A stretch of DNA of 64,000 nucleotides from DASRDU01 sp035560235 (GTDB lineage Bacteria > Acidobacteriota > Blastocatellia > RBC074), in assembly GCA_035560235.1 (NCBI GenBank), contig DATMAG010000089.1, forward strand, positions 1-64,000. Reading direction: 5' to 3'. Below, in pieces: positions 55,101-63,569 of this stretch (position 1 is the stretch's first letter; every line of letters starts with the position of its first letter). The position numbers were made by a program, and so were the translations under genes. Below the pieces are notes generated by a model, which saw nothing but the letters and a program-made list of their open reading frames with translations, was not told where the DNA came from and searched no databases.

Positions 55101-56597
55101 ATGAATCTCACCGACATCATTGCCCTGGCTCTCAGGAATCTGCGACAGGCGAAGCTGCGCACGGCGCTGACCGTGATCGGCGTGGTCATCGGCGTGGCGG
55201 CGCTGATCACGATGGTCAGCTTCGGGCTGGGCCTGCAGCAGAACATCATTGCCCGAACCTTTGCGCGCTTCGATGTGTTCACTTCGATCACGGTCTTTGG
55301 CGCGAGCGCCGATGCGCTGATTGCGCTGAACGAACGGCGCACCGGGAACGCTGATGAAGAGGTCAGGACCGATCAGCCTGAGCGCAGGCAGCGCGCGCTG
55401 AACGATGAGGCAGTGGCTGAGCTTTCGCGCCTCAGCGGCGTGCAGTACGTCCTGCCTGCGCTCAGCTTTCAGTGCTACGTCAGATTCGAGAATCGCACCA
55501 GACGCCAGATCATCAGCGGCGCGCCCGCGTCGGTTGACAACAACCCGCGCTTCAGAAAGTTTCTCGCCGGTCACGGTCTTTCCGGCAATGACACAAATGA
55601 AATCATCGTCTCTGAAGAGTTCTTTGATTTCATTCGCCGGTCGGCGCGGAAGGATGACCGGCGGATCGGATCCGGGCCGAAAGGCGAGACGGGGCCGTTT
55701 CTGGCGATTCCGAAAAAGAGCGATGAGGAGCGCGGCGCTGAACTGCAGCCGGAAATCGGAAAGGAGATCACGCTGCTGACGCTGCGCCAGGCCGACGCTG
55801 AGCCTGAGAGTATCTTTGGCATTCCGCTGCTCAGCCCGCCGGAGCAGAGCGATGAGCCTCAGGCGCGGGAATCTCAGTTCGAGGAACATCACTTTCGCAT
55901 CGTCGGCGTGCTGCCGAAGGATCAGCAGCTCAGCCCGCGCATGCTGACAAACGCCAGCCTTTATGTGCCGATGGAGCAGGCGCGACGCTTCCGCGAAGCC
56001 AATCGTCCGCCGATGGAACGGATGGGGCAGGCACTCGCCGGGGATTCGGGCTATCCGAGCGCGGAGGTGCGCGTCAGCGATCCGACTCAGGTCAGAGCCG
56101 TGCAGGATGAGATTGAGAAACTCGGCTTCAGATCGTTTTCGCTCAACAATCAGGTGGATGAGATCAGGCGCGTCTTTCTGATCGTCAACGGCGGGCTGGC
56201 GCTGATTGGCGGCATCGCGCTGCTCGTGGCCTCGTTCGGGATTGCGAACACGATGATTATGTCCATTCTCGAACGCACGCGCGAAATCGGAATTATGAAA
56301 GCCATCGGCGGATCGGACAGCGAGATCATGCGCATCTTCTTTTTTGAAGCGAGTCTGATCGGTCTGATGGGCGGCGTCTTCGGCGTTGTGGCCGGATGGG
56401 CCGTTGATCGCGTGGCCAACTACGCGGTCAATCGCTGGATGGTCAGGCAGACCTGGTACATCGAGTTCTTTTCGATTCCGTGGTATCTCTGGAGCGGCGC
56501 GATTCTCTTTGCCATTGCGATCAGCCTGATCGCCGCGATTTATCCGGCCCTGCGTGCCTCAAGGGTTGATCCGATTCGCGCCCTCAGGCATGATTGA
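55101..56597 (+). CDS. ABC transporter permease, MacB/FtsX type
   Basis: 498 residues from ATG 55101, seven bases after the ATPase stop. A first membrane helix (about 22-45: A-L-T-V-I-G-V-V-I-G-V-A) leads to a large periplasmic MacB_PCD-like domain with charged inserts (about 180-240). Three C-terminal FtsX-type helices (about 365-490: I-A-L-L-V-A-S-F-G-I-A-N-T-M, R-T-R-E-I-G-I-M-K-A-I-G) close it. The protein ends in R-V-D-P-I-R-A-L-R, typical of this family. With the ATPase it makes a complete transporter core. Confidence 0.94.
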   Translation: MNLTDIIALALRNLRQAKLRTALTVIGVVIGVAALITMVSFGLGLQQNIIARTFARFDVFTSITVFGASADALIALNERRTGNADEEVRTDQPERRQRALNDEAVAELSRLSGVQYVLPALSFQCYVRFENRTRRQIISGAPASVDNNPRFRKFLAGHGLSGNDTNEIIVSEEFFDFIRRSARKDDRRIGSGPKGETGPFLAIPKKSDEERGAELQPEIGKEITLLTLRQADAEPESIFGIPLLSPPEQSDEPQARESQFEEHHFRIVGVLPKDQQLSPRMLTNASLYVPMEQARRFREANRPPMERMGQALAGDSGYPSAEVRVSDPTQVRAVQDEIEKLGFRSFSLNNQVDEIRRVFLIVNGGLALIGGIALLVASFGIANTMIMSILERTREIGIMKAIGGSDSEIMRIFFFEASLIGLMGGVFGVVAGWAVDRVANYAVNRWMVRQTWYIEFFSIPWYLWSGAILFAIAISLIAAIYPALRASRVDPIRALRHD

Positions 56598-56781
56598 CCC
56601 GTCAAATGCCTGTATTCCGACCCCTCATCACCTGCAGCTGAATCCGAAGCTGTCCTCCCCGTGTGAGAATTGAAATCAGCATGCCACCGGTTTTGACACA
56701 GTTTTCCGTTTAGATGCCTGCGCCTGAAGTGTCTCCCGGCGGGCTTCGTGGTGGCCTGATTTTCGGAGGTTCAAGGAAGCA

Positions 56782-57951
56782 ATGTTTACACGCATTACCG
56801 CAATCATCATGGTCATGGCGCTGGCCGCAGCGGCTGTTTCAGCGCAAAGCAGGCCGAGGGTCAGGTCAGTCGAGCCGCAGGCCCGGAACCTCACTGCGAA
56901 AAAGCCGCCGACCCTGACGCTCGAAGTCGGCACCGTCATGCCCGTCGCTGAAAAGGTGAAGCGCGCTTCATCGAGCACCGTCTGCGGCGGCGATCAGGTT
57001 GTGCTGCGCGCCCGCTCGGCTGATCCGAGCATCAAACCGACGCGCCTTGCGTGGGTGGCGACCGGCGGGAAAATCATCGGCGATGGCGAAGAGGTGATCT
57101 TCGATACGACCGGCCTGCCGCCAGGCTCGTACCATGTTACGGCGCAGGTCTTTTACGCCGGACTCGGCATCTGCAACGGCGACTGCTCGGCCTGGGACAC
57201 CAAAACCGTGCGCGTGACCGAATGCCCGGCAGAAATCATCTGCTTCACTTCGCCGGTCATCGCGGTGACGCCTGAGACGCGCACCGTCAATCCCTGCGAA
57301 TCAGTAGCCTTCAGTGTGGCGGAAGTGACCGGCGGCCAGGGCTACGGCAAAGTCACTTACACCTGGAGCAGTTCAGCCGGAAAGATTACTTCCGAGGGGC
57401 TGACGGCGAAGCTCGACACCTGCGATGTCGCTCCCGGAACTGAAATTGAAGTGAAGGTGAAGGCGACGAGTGAATTTGCCAACTGCGAGGCCGACGGCGC
57501 AGCGCGCGTGCTGATTCCGATTCCGCCGCCACCGGCGCGTGAGATGACGCCCTGCACGACCTTCAAGCGCAACAACGCGCGCGTGGACAATGCCTGCAAA
57601 TCAGTGCTTCAGGATTCCGTGCGGCAGTTGCAGGCCGATCCGCTCTCGCGGCTCGTGATTGACGCCTACAGCAATCCCGGCGAAGCGCCCTCACTGGCGC
57701 TCGCACGCGGCAAGAACGTGCGGGATCGTCTGGCTGACGGCTCGCTCGGCGTGGCGGTTGACGCCAACCGCATCATCGTCCGGGTCGGCGGCGTTTCAAG
57801 GGACAACGATCAGGTCAGAATCTGGTTCCTGCCCGAAGGCGCAAAGCTGCCCGAAGGCGGAGAGGAAGTAAATCCGGGGCCGGTCGAGTCAGAGAAGAAA
57901 CATCCGGATGATGAACTTCCGACGAAGACGAAGCGCCGCCCGCGAGACTGA
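56782..57951 (+). CDS. Secreted OmpA-like protein
   Basis: 389 residues with a signal peptide (about 1-22, ending VSAQ) and GGAGG eight bases before the start region. Two Ig-like or PKD-like beta domains follow (about 55-150 and 160-245), each with paired Cys residues. The C-terminal 130 residues are a degenerate OmpA C-terminal domain: F-K-R-N-N-A-R-V-D-N-A-C-K, L-V-I-D-A-Y-S-N, L-A-L-A-R-G-K-N-V-R-D. OmpA domains bind peptidoglycan. There is no outer-membrane barrel. A charged K/E/P-rich tail ends the protein. It is followed by a textbook terminator. Confidence 0.8.
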   Translation: MFTRITAIIMVMALAAAAVSAQSRPRVRSVEPQARNLTAKKPPTLTLEVGTVMPVAEKVKRASSSTVCGGDQVVLRARSADPSIKPTRLAWVATGGKIIGDGEEVIFDTTGLPPGSYHVTAQVFYAGLGICNGDCSAWDTKTVRVTECPAEIICFTSPVIAVTPETRTVNPCESVAFSVAEVTGGQGYGKVTYTWSSSAGKITSEGLTAKLDTCDVAPGTEIEVKVKATSEFANCEADGAARVLIPIPPPPAREMTPCTTFKRNNARVDNACKSVLQDSVRQLQADPLSRLVIDAYSNPGEAPSLALARGKNVRDRLADGSLGVAVDANRIIVRVGGVSRDNDQVRIWFLPEGAKLPEGGEEVNPGPVESEKKHPDDELPTKTKRRPRD

Positions 57952-57979
57952 AAACAGCGCGGTTCCTTCCTGACGCATC

Positions 57980-58014
57980 ATCCCTGCCTGAGCCGGCTCA
58001 GGCAGGGATTTTTT
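57980..58014 (+). terminator. Rho-independent terminator of the OmpA-like gene
   Basis: A perfect 30-base palindrome (57980-58009, arm ATCCCTGCCTGAGCC) is followed by six T residues, starting 28 bases after the stop. Confidence 0.93.
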
Positions 58015-58102
58015 CATGGGAAGAGATGAACAGACCTCCTGCAAAAGAGGTCAAATGGCTGACAGGCTCACGATCATTGAGAGATCTTTATAAGGTTCTC
58101 CG

Positions 58103-58194
58103 CTTTCAATTCTTCACTCCCTGCGGGATGAAACGGCATCGCAAAGATTGCTCAATGCGAAGAATGGAGAATTGAAAATCGAGAATTGAAAATG
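58103..58194. repeat. Interspersed ATTGAAAATGGAGAATTGAAA-type inverted repeat
   Basis: The arm 58103-58120 (CTTTCAATTCTTCACTCC) partly pairs with AGAATGGAGAATTGAAAA at 58161-58178, and the right side continues with another GAGAATTGAAAATG copy. It is the same unit as in the element at 21122-21321. It lies between the OmpA-like terminator and the stop of the GGDEF-EAL gene. Confidence 0.7.
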
Positions 58195-58215
58195 TAGTCA
58201 GCAGGAAAAACAGCT

Positions 58216-60585
58216 TCAGGCGACGGCGGTCTGGCGGCGGCGCACCCTGGGCCAGGTGGCGGCGAGCAGTTCGCGGACGTCTTCGTCGGGCAGCGGTTTC
58301 GAGAACATATAGCCCTGGACGTAACCGCAGTTCATGCCGGTCAGGCGCGAAATCTGTTCGTCGGTTTCGACGCCTTCGGCAATCACTTCCATGCCGAGGT
58401 TTTTCGCCAGCGTAATGATGGCGCGCACGATCTCTGAATTCTTCGAGACGTTGAGGCGGGTGATGAAGGAACGATCAATCTTGATCGTGTCAATCGGGAA
58501 GCGGTGCAGGTAACTGAGCGATGAATAGCCGGTGCCGAAATCATCGAGCGAAATGCGGATGCCGAGATCCTTGATCAGGCGCAGCGTCGCAGCGGCGGTT
58601 TCCGGATTTTCGATCAGCGAGCTTTCCGTGATCTCAAGCTTGATGCTGTCTGGATCAATCCCGGTCTCTTCGAGAATGAGGCTGATCTTTTCGATCAGGT
58701 CGGGCTGTGCGAACTGTTTGCCGGAGAGGTTGACGCTGATCGAGAGCGGCGGATTCGAGGGGAACTCTTCCTGCCAGATTTTCAACTGACGGCACGATTC
58801 ACGCAGGACGAACTGATCGAGCTGAATGATCAGGCCGGTGTCTTCGGCAATCTGCACGAAACGGGCCGGAGAGATCAGCCCCTGCTGCGGGTGATCCCAG
58901 CGGATCAGCGATTCGAAGCCCATGATGTGGCGGTTGTCGAGCGAGATGATCGGCTGGTAATGCACCCGGAATTCATCGCGCGAGAGCGCGCGGCGCAGAT
59001 CGGTTTCAAGCTGCAGCAGCCCGACGGCGCGGGCGTGCATATCGGTATCGAAGAGTTCGAGGCAGCCGCGCCCGCGATTCTTGGCGTGATACATCGCCGT
59101 GTCGGCATCGCGGAGAAAGTCCTCGGCGTGTTCATAGGCCGGATCGCTGATCGCAATGCCGATGCTGGCCGAAGCGAAGATGTCGCGCCCGCTGACGTTG
59201 AATGGCTGCGCGAGCGCCTGCTGCAGCCGCTCAGCAGCCTGCATGGCGTCGGTCACGTGGGCGATGTGATCGAGGATGATGGCGAATTCATCGCCGCTCA
59301 GCCGCGCCACCATATCGCCGGGCCGCAGTCCGGCAGAGAGCCGCTTGGCAATGCTGATCAGCAGCTGATCGCCGACGTGATGGCCGAGGCTGTCGTTGAT
59401 GACCTTGAACCGGTCGAGGTCGAGAAAGAGCGCGGCAAACCTGTAATCCGGGCGGTGTCTGACGCGGCCCAGTGAACGCCGCAGCCGATCCATAAACATC
59501 ACGCGGTTGGGCAGCCCGGTCAGCGAATCATGGAAGGCGTTGTGAAGCAGTTGCCGCTCGGCCTCCTTGCGGTCGGTGACATCAGTGATCGAACCGACGA
59601 TGCGATAGGCCGTGCCCGCCGCATCGCGCGCGACCAGCCCGCGACTCAGCATCCAGCGGTATTCGCCGTTGCGGTGCAGCATGCGGTGTTCGTTCTCAAA
59701 CTGCAGCGTCCAGCCGCAGAGAATCGCTTCGAGATCGGCCTTGAAGAGTTCCTTGTCTTCGGGATGAATGCGGTCGAGCAGTTCGTCAGGATGATTGTTG
59801 ATCTCGTGATCGGCAAACCCGAGCATCTCCTTCCAGCGCGGACAAAGGTAAATGTCGTTGGTCTTGAGATCCCAGTCCCAGATGCCGTCGTTGGCGCTGC
59901 GCACGGCCATCGAATAACGCTGCTCGCGGGTTTCGAGCGATTCGATCAGCTGCAGATATTCCGAGACCTGCTGCTTGAGCTGCGTGTTGGAGCGGGCCAG
60001 TTCATTGCTGCGCTGTTCGACCCGGTCAAGCAGCGTCTCCTTGAGCCGCAGCTGTTCGGCCATCTGCGCGAGGTCGTGTTTTTCAAGTTCGGCGCACCGG
60101 CGACGCAGTTCAATCTGTGCCATCATCGCATCGGCCAGACAGCGCAGCATCTGCAACTGTTCAAGCGAGAGGCAGCGCGGCTCGACATCAATCACTTCGA
60201 TCGCGCCGAGGACGTAACCTTCGGGAGTAATCAGCGGCGCACCCGCATAAAAACGAATCCCGGCGCGGCCCGCGACCTGCGGATGCTGGCTGAAGCGGTA
60301 ATCCTTCAGCGCATCCGTCACCATCAGCATTTCGGTTTCGATGAGCGCCCAGGAGCAGAAACTGCCCTCGCGCGGCATTGATTCGAGGACTGAACCAAAG
60401 CGGGACTTGTGCCAGATGCGCTCGGCATCGGCCAGACTGAGCAGCGCCACCGGCGTCTGGCAGATCTGCGCCGCCAGGCTGGTGAGATTGTCGAAGGAGG
60501 CCTCCGGCTCGGTATCAAGAATCTGATACGCCCGCAGAGCCTGCAGCCTGGCTTCTTCATTGACTGGCAGTGGTGCTTTGATCAT
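58216..60585 (-). CDS. GAF-PAS-GGDEF-EAL protein (cyclic-di-GMP turnover)
   Basis: 789 residues from ATG 60585; a GTG one codon earlier is possible. A GAF domain (about 25-165), a coiled coil, a PAS domain with PAC motif (about 225-345), a GGDEF domain (about 355-515) and an EAL domain (about 535-775) follow in order. The GGDEF signature is S430-G-D-E-F and the EAL signature is E558-S-L. The E, the N-containing strand, and the D-D-F-G-T-G-Y-S-S loop are kept, so phosphodiesterase activity is likely, while synthase activity is uncertain. No signal or membrane helix is present, so it is cytoplasmic. Confidence 0.94.
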   Translation of the reverse strand: MIKAPLPVNEEARLQALRAYQILDTEPEASFDNLTSLAAQICQTPVALLSLADAERIWHKSRFGSVLESMPREGSFCSWALIETEMLMVTDALKDYRFSQHPQVAGRAGIRFYAGAPLITPEGYVLGAIEVIDVEPRCLSLEQLQMLRCLADAMMAQIELRRRCAELEKHDLAQMAEQLRLKETLLDRVEQRSNELARSNTQLKQQVSEYLQLIESLETREQRYSMAVRSANDGIWDWDLKTNDIYLCPRWKEMLGFADHEINNHPDELLDRIHPEDKELFKADLEAILCGWTLQFENEHRMLHRNGEYRWMLSRGLVARDAAGTAYRIVGSITDVTDRKEAERQLLHNAFHDSLTGLPNRVMFMDRLRRSLGRVRHRPDYRFAALFLDLDRFKVINDSLGHHVGDQLLISIAKRLSAGLRPGDMVARLSGDEFAIILDHIAHVTDAMQAAERLQQALAQPFNVSGRDIFASASIGIAISDPAYEHAEDFLRDADTAMYHAKNRGRGCLELFDTDMHARAVGLLQLETDLRRALSRDEFRVHYQPIISLDNRHIMGFESLIRWDHPQQGLISPARFVQIAEDTGLIIQLDQFVLRESCRQLKIWQEEFPSNPPLSISVNLSGKQFAQPDLIEKISLILEETGIDPDSIKLEITESSLIENPETAAATLRLIKDLGIRISLDDFGTGYSSLSYLHRFPIDTIKIDRSFITRLNVSKNSEIVRAIITLAKNLGMEVIAEGVETDEQISRLTGMNCGYVQGYMFSKPLPDEDVRELLAATWPRVRRRQTAVA

Positions 60586-61148
60586 CACTCAACTTCGCCT
60601 GAAACAGTGCCCGGCCAACCGGTGCATCCCGAGTCCGGGATCAGGCTTATCAATTTCCGTGCGCGGCTGCTCGATCTTCTGAAGAAAGCAGGTTGTCTGG
60701 CTCATCCAACCTGTTCGTGGCAATGCTAATGTAGCAGTATTTCCTGTCCGGCATTGTGACAAATCAATAACATTTCAACCCGTCTGCCAGAGGCCGTCAT
60801 TGACAAATCCTGTCAGAAAAATGCTCTCGGAGAATGTCACTTTCTCATTTTCAGCAGCGAACTGATTCCTAATCTGTCTGCCAGAAAACAGTTGTCGTGC
60901 CGCTTCCGGCCCTTTCAGGTGGCATATGAATTGCTCCCTTCGCTTTGACTGGCCAGGCCATAAGCGCTTTTCCTTTATGGCTGTAAGCAGCGAGCCGGTC
61001 AACTGGCCGGATGGAAGGCAGCGGGAAGCTGGAGAGCAGGCGAAACAATCAGACGCGTCTCAGGCGAGAGCGCAAAACCTGAATAGGGCGCGACCCGCCG
61101 GTGCGGTGAACATTTCTGCCCTGAACAGAAGCCCTTCAGTCAATCACA
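60586..61148. other. Divergent intergenic region, no gene supported
   Basis: 563 bases between the GGDEF-EAL gene and the chemosensory operon. The part from about 60720 to 60920 is clearly more AT-rich. The nine-base TGACAAATC occurs twice (60757-60765 and 60801-60809). The first is in TTGTGACAAATC and the second in CATTGACAAATC, with a full TTGACA at 60800-60805. The short open frame from 60926 overlaps the next gene and lacks any motif. Confidence 0.4.
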
Positions 61149-62360
61149 ATGATGGAACCTCAGTCAGTCATCAGCCCGGCCCTGCTCAGGGATGGCGTCG
61201 CCGCCGCCAGAGCCGGAGACATCCTCACCGCGCGTTCCCTGTTGTCCCAGGCTGCCGCCGCGCATCCCGGCAGCGAACCGGCCTGGTTGTGGCTGGCTGC
61301 AGTGGCTGAAACGCCGCGCGAGGCCATTTCCTGCTGGGAACGCGTACTCGAAATCAATCCGCATCAGGAACACGCCCGGTCCGGACTCCGGCAACTGCTG
61401 CTGCAGGAAGGCATCACCCTGGCCCGCACCGGCGAAAAGAGCCGGGCGCGCCAGCTGCTGCTGCGCTCAGCCGATCTCGACGCCGGGAATGAGATCGTCT
61501 GGCTCTGGCTGGCCTCGCTGGCCGATTCGCCCGACGAGGCGGTGCATTACGTCAGGCGCGTGCTGGAGATCAATCCGCAGCATCAGCGCGCGACCGAATG
61601 GCTGGCCCGGCTGCATCCGAAAAACTGGCACTGCCCGATCTGCCAGGCTTCTTACGCCGACCGCGTGGAACGCTGCGCGGCCTGCCGGTGCGTGCTGTCG
61701 CTCGCGCAGCCTGAAGCCCTGGTCAATAACCACGAAGCCGATCAGGCACTGCTTCAGGCAGCCGTCGCCAGGTACGAAAGCATTCCGCCCGCCGATGCCG
61801 GTTTTGACGCTCATTTCAATCTGGGACTCGCTTATCTCAATCAGCATCGCCTGAATGAAGGCATCGTCCGACTGCAGGAGGCCGGGCGACTGAAACCGGA
61901 TGACCCGGAACTGCTCGCCGGTCTGGAAAATCTGCTGCGCTGGCTGCATCCCGCCTCTGCCACGCTTTCCATGAAGGTCACTCCCAAGTCAGGTCAGCGG
62001 GTGGTGATGGTGGTGGATGACAGCCCGACGATTCGCAAACTGGTGACGGTCACCCTTGAAAAAGAGGGCTATCACGTGCTGACGGCTGCGGGCGGAGTGG
62101 AGGCGCTCAACCGGCTCAACGAAGTTGTGCCTGATCTGATCCTGCTCGACATCAGCATGCCGCATATGGACGGTTATCAGTTGTGCCGACTGATCAAGGG
62201 CAGTGAAACGACGAGCCGGGTCCCGGTCGTGATGCTCTCAGGCAAGGATGGTTTTTTTGACCAGGTCAGAGGCCGGATGGTGGGCGCGGCTGAATACGTC
62301 ACCAAGCCATTTGAACCGGCCATGCTGCTTCAGGCAGTGGAAAGAAACTTCAGTCATTGA
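61149..62360 (+). CDS. TPR / zinc-ribbon-like / response-regulator receiver protein (PilG-like)
   Basis: 403 residues. Several TPR-like repeats (about 10-155) contain regular W-L-W-L-A and V-L-E-I-N-P motifs. A small Cys cluster C-P-I-C and C-A-A-C at about 158-178 resembles a zinc ribbon. A further TPR pair (about 200-265) precedes a CheY-like receiver (about 280-400) with D-D-S-P-T-I, the phosphoacceptor in I-L-L-D-I-S-M and T-K-P-F. It is the first gene of a chemosensory operon; in Pil-Chp systems a PilG/PilH pair of receivers precedes PilI and PilJ. The added TPR part is unusual. Confidence 0.87.
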   Translation: MMEPQSVISPALLRDGVAAARAGDILTARSLLSQAAAAHPGSEPAWLWLAAVAETPREAISCWERVLEINPHQEHARSGLRQLLLQEGITLARTGEKSRARQLLLRSADLDAGNEIVWLWLASLADSPDEAVHYVRRVLEINPQHQRATEWLARLHPKNWHCPICQASYADRVERCAACRCVLSLAQPEALVNNHEADQALLQAAVARYESIPPADAGFDAHFNLGLAYLNQHRLNEGIVRLQEAGRLKPDDPELLAGLENLLRWLHPASATLSMKVTPKSGQRVVMVVDDSPTIRKLVTVTLEKEGYHVLTAAGGVEALNRLNEVVPDLILLDISMPHMDGYQLCRLIKGSETTSRVPVVMLSGKDGFFDQVRGRMVGAAEYVTKPFEPAMLLQAVERNFSH

Positions 62361-62424
62361 ACCGGACGGGTGAACCCGGATCGTTATTCGCGACGGCAGA
62401 TCGCACTTAAGCAGGGGAGAACAG

Positions 62425-62790
62425 ATGGCTCAGGGAACAATACTCGTGGTGGATGACAGTCCGACCGAAATGCGGCTGGTGCTCCAGGCGCTCTCCGGAT
62501 GCGGTCAGCGCATCATCACGGCGACCGATGGTGATCAGGCGATTGAGCTGGCGCGCCGCGAGCAGCCAGGAGTAGTGGTGCTGGATGTGGTGATGCCGGG
62601 CCGGAACGGCTATCAGGTCTGCCGCGCGCTCAAGGGCGCGCCGGAAACCGAAAGGATTCCGATCATCCTGCTGACGAGCAGGAATCAGGAGAGCGACAGG
62701 TTCTGGGGCCTCCGTCAGGGCGCGGATGAGTACATCACCAAACCCTTTTCCGAATCCGATCTGCAGGCCGCCGTGGCTCGGCATCTCTGA
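62425..62790 (+). CDS. Stand-alone response-regulator receiver (PilH/CheY-like)
   Basis: 121 residues, a bare receiver domain: V-V-D-D-S-P-T, the phosphoacceptor in V-V-V-L-D-V-V-M-P-G-R-N-G and Y-I-T-K-P-F. Such proteins carry phosphate from a CheA/ChpA kinase to a motor; the kinase gene is expected beyond the window. It lies 64 bases after the TPR-receiver gene and 23 bases before the CheW gene. Confidence 0.92.
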   Translation: MAQGTILVVDDSPTEMRLVLQALSGCGQRIITATDGDQAIELARREQPGVVVLDVVMPGRNGYQVCRALKGAPETERIPIILLTSRNQESDRFWGLRQGADEYITKPFSESDLQAAVARHL

Positions 62791-62813
62791 GGCTGCACAG
62801 GAACACGCTGAAT

Positions 62814-63401
62814 ATGAACGACGAGACGTTCAGACAACCAGAAGCACCGGCAGAACTGTCCGTCCTGCAGTCGCTCGATCAAATGCTGGCCGCGACTGAG
62901 ACGACTCTGGCCGGAAGCGCCGAAGCGCCGGTCACACCCGCTGCCGAAATGCTGGCCGCGCCGCTGGAAAAGTATCTGCTCTTTTCGCTCGCCGAAGCCA
63001 GGTATGCCATTCCCGTCGGCAACCTGCTCGAAGTGGCGAAGCCGGAGAGCGTGACGCTGCTGCCGCGCGGGCCGGACTGGCTGAAGGGAGTGACCAGCCT
63101 GCGCGGCGAAATCCTCTCGGTGATTGACTGCCGCGCTTTTTTCAGACTCGGCGCGCAGGCTTCGGGCGGGCAGTCGCGCCTCTGTGTGGTGGCGACCTGC
63201 AGCCGCGAAATCACGACCGCGCTGCTTGTGGATCGGGTCGAAGGGATGATCCATCTCGCCGCCGATCAACTGAACGAGCCGCCCGGTTCAGTTGAAAATC
63301 AGATGCTGCCTTTTCTGAGCGGCGTGTCTGAGCACAAGGGGCACCGGGTGAACGTACTGAATCTTGAAAAGCTGCTGCATTCGCTCGACACCGAATTCTG
63401 A
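62814..63401 (+). CDS. CheW-domain adaptor (PilI-like)
   Basis: 195 residues. A variable N-terminal extension of about 50 residues precedes a CheW domain (about 50-195): Y-L-L-F-S-L-A-E-A-R-Y-A-I-P, P-D-W-L-K-G-V-T-S-L-R-G-E-I-L-S-V-I-D and L-L-V-D-R-V-E-G-M. The domain couples receptors to the histidine kinase. In the operon it comes directly after the PilH-like receiver and before the receptor, the same order as pilG-pilH-pilI-pilJ. Confidence 0.93.
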   Translation: MNDETFRQPEAPAELSVLQSLDQMLAATETTLAGSAEAPVTPAAEMLAAPLEKYLLFSLAEARYAIPVGNLLEVAKPESVTLLPRGPDWLKGVTSLRGEILSVIDCRAFFRLGAQASGGQSRLCVVATCSREITTALLVDRVEGMIHLAADQLNEPPGSVENQMLPFLSGVSEHKGHRVNVLNLEKLLHSLDTEF

Positions 63402-63569
63402 GCGTGTTCCCGCTGACGCACCTGTTTCGCCTCCGGCCTCGATGAGCAGCGACCCGCAGAGATGCCCGCGGAGAGGGCAGGAAGAAACCTTCCTGCTTCA
63501 GTGCGCTGAAGGATGAACGCGTGAGTCCGGCAGACGGGCGATGACCTGACTGGAAAGAATGGAGTGAAT

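Noticed and set aside
60926..61309. Small plus-strand open frame of 127 codons before the TPR-receiver gene
   Set aside because: Its second half is a frame-shifted shadow of the TPR gene, and its first half has no motif.
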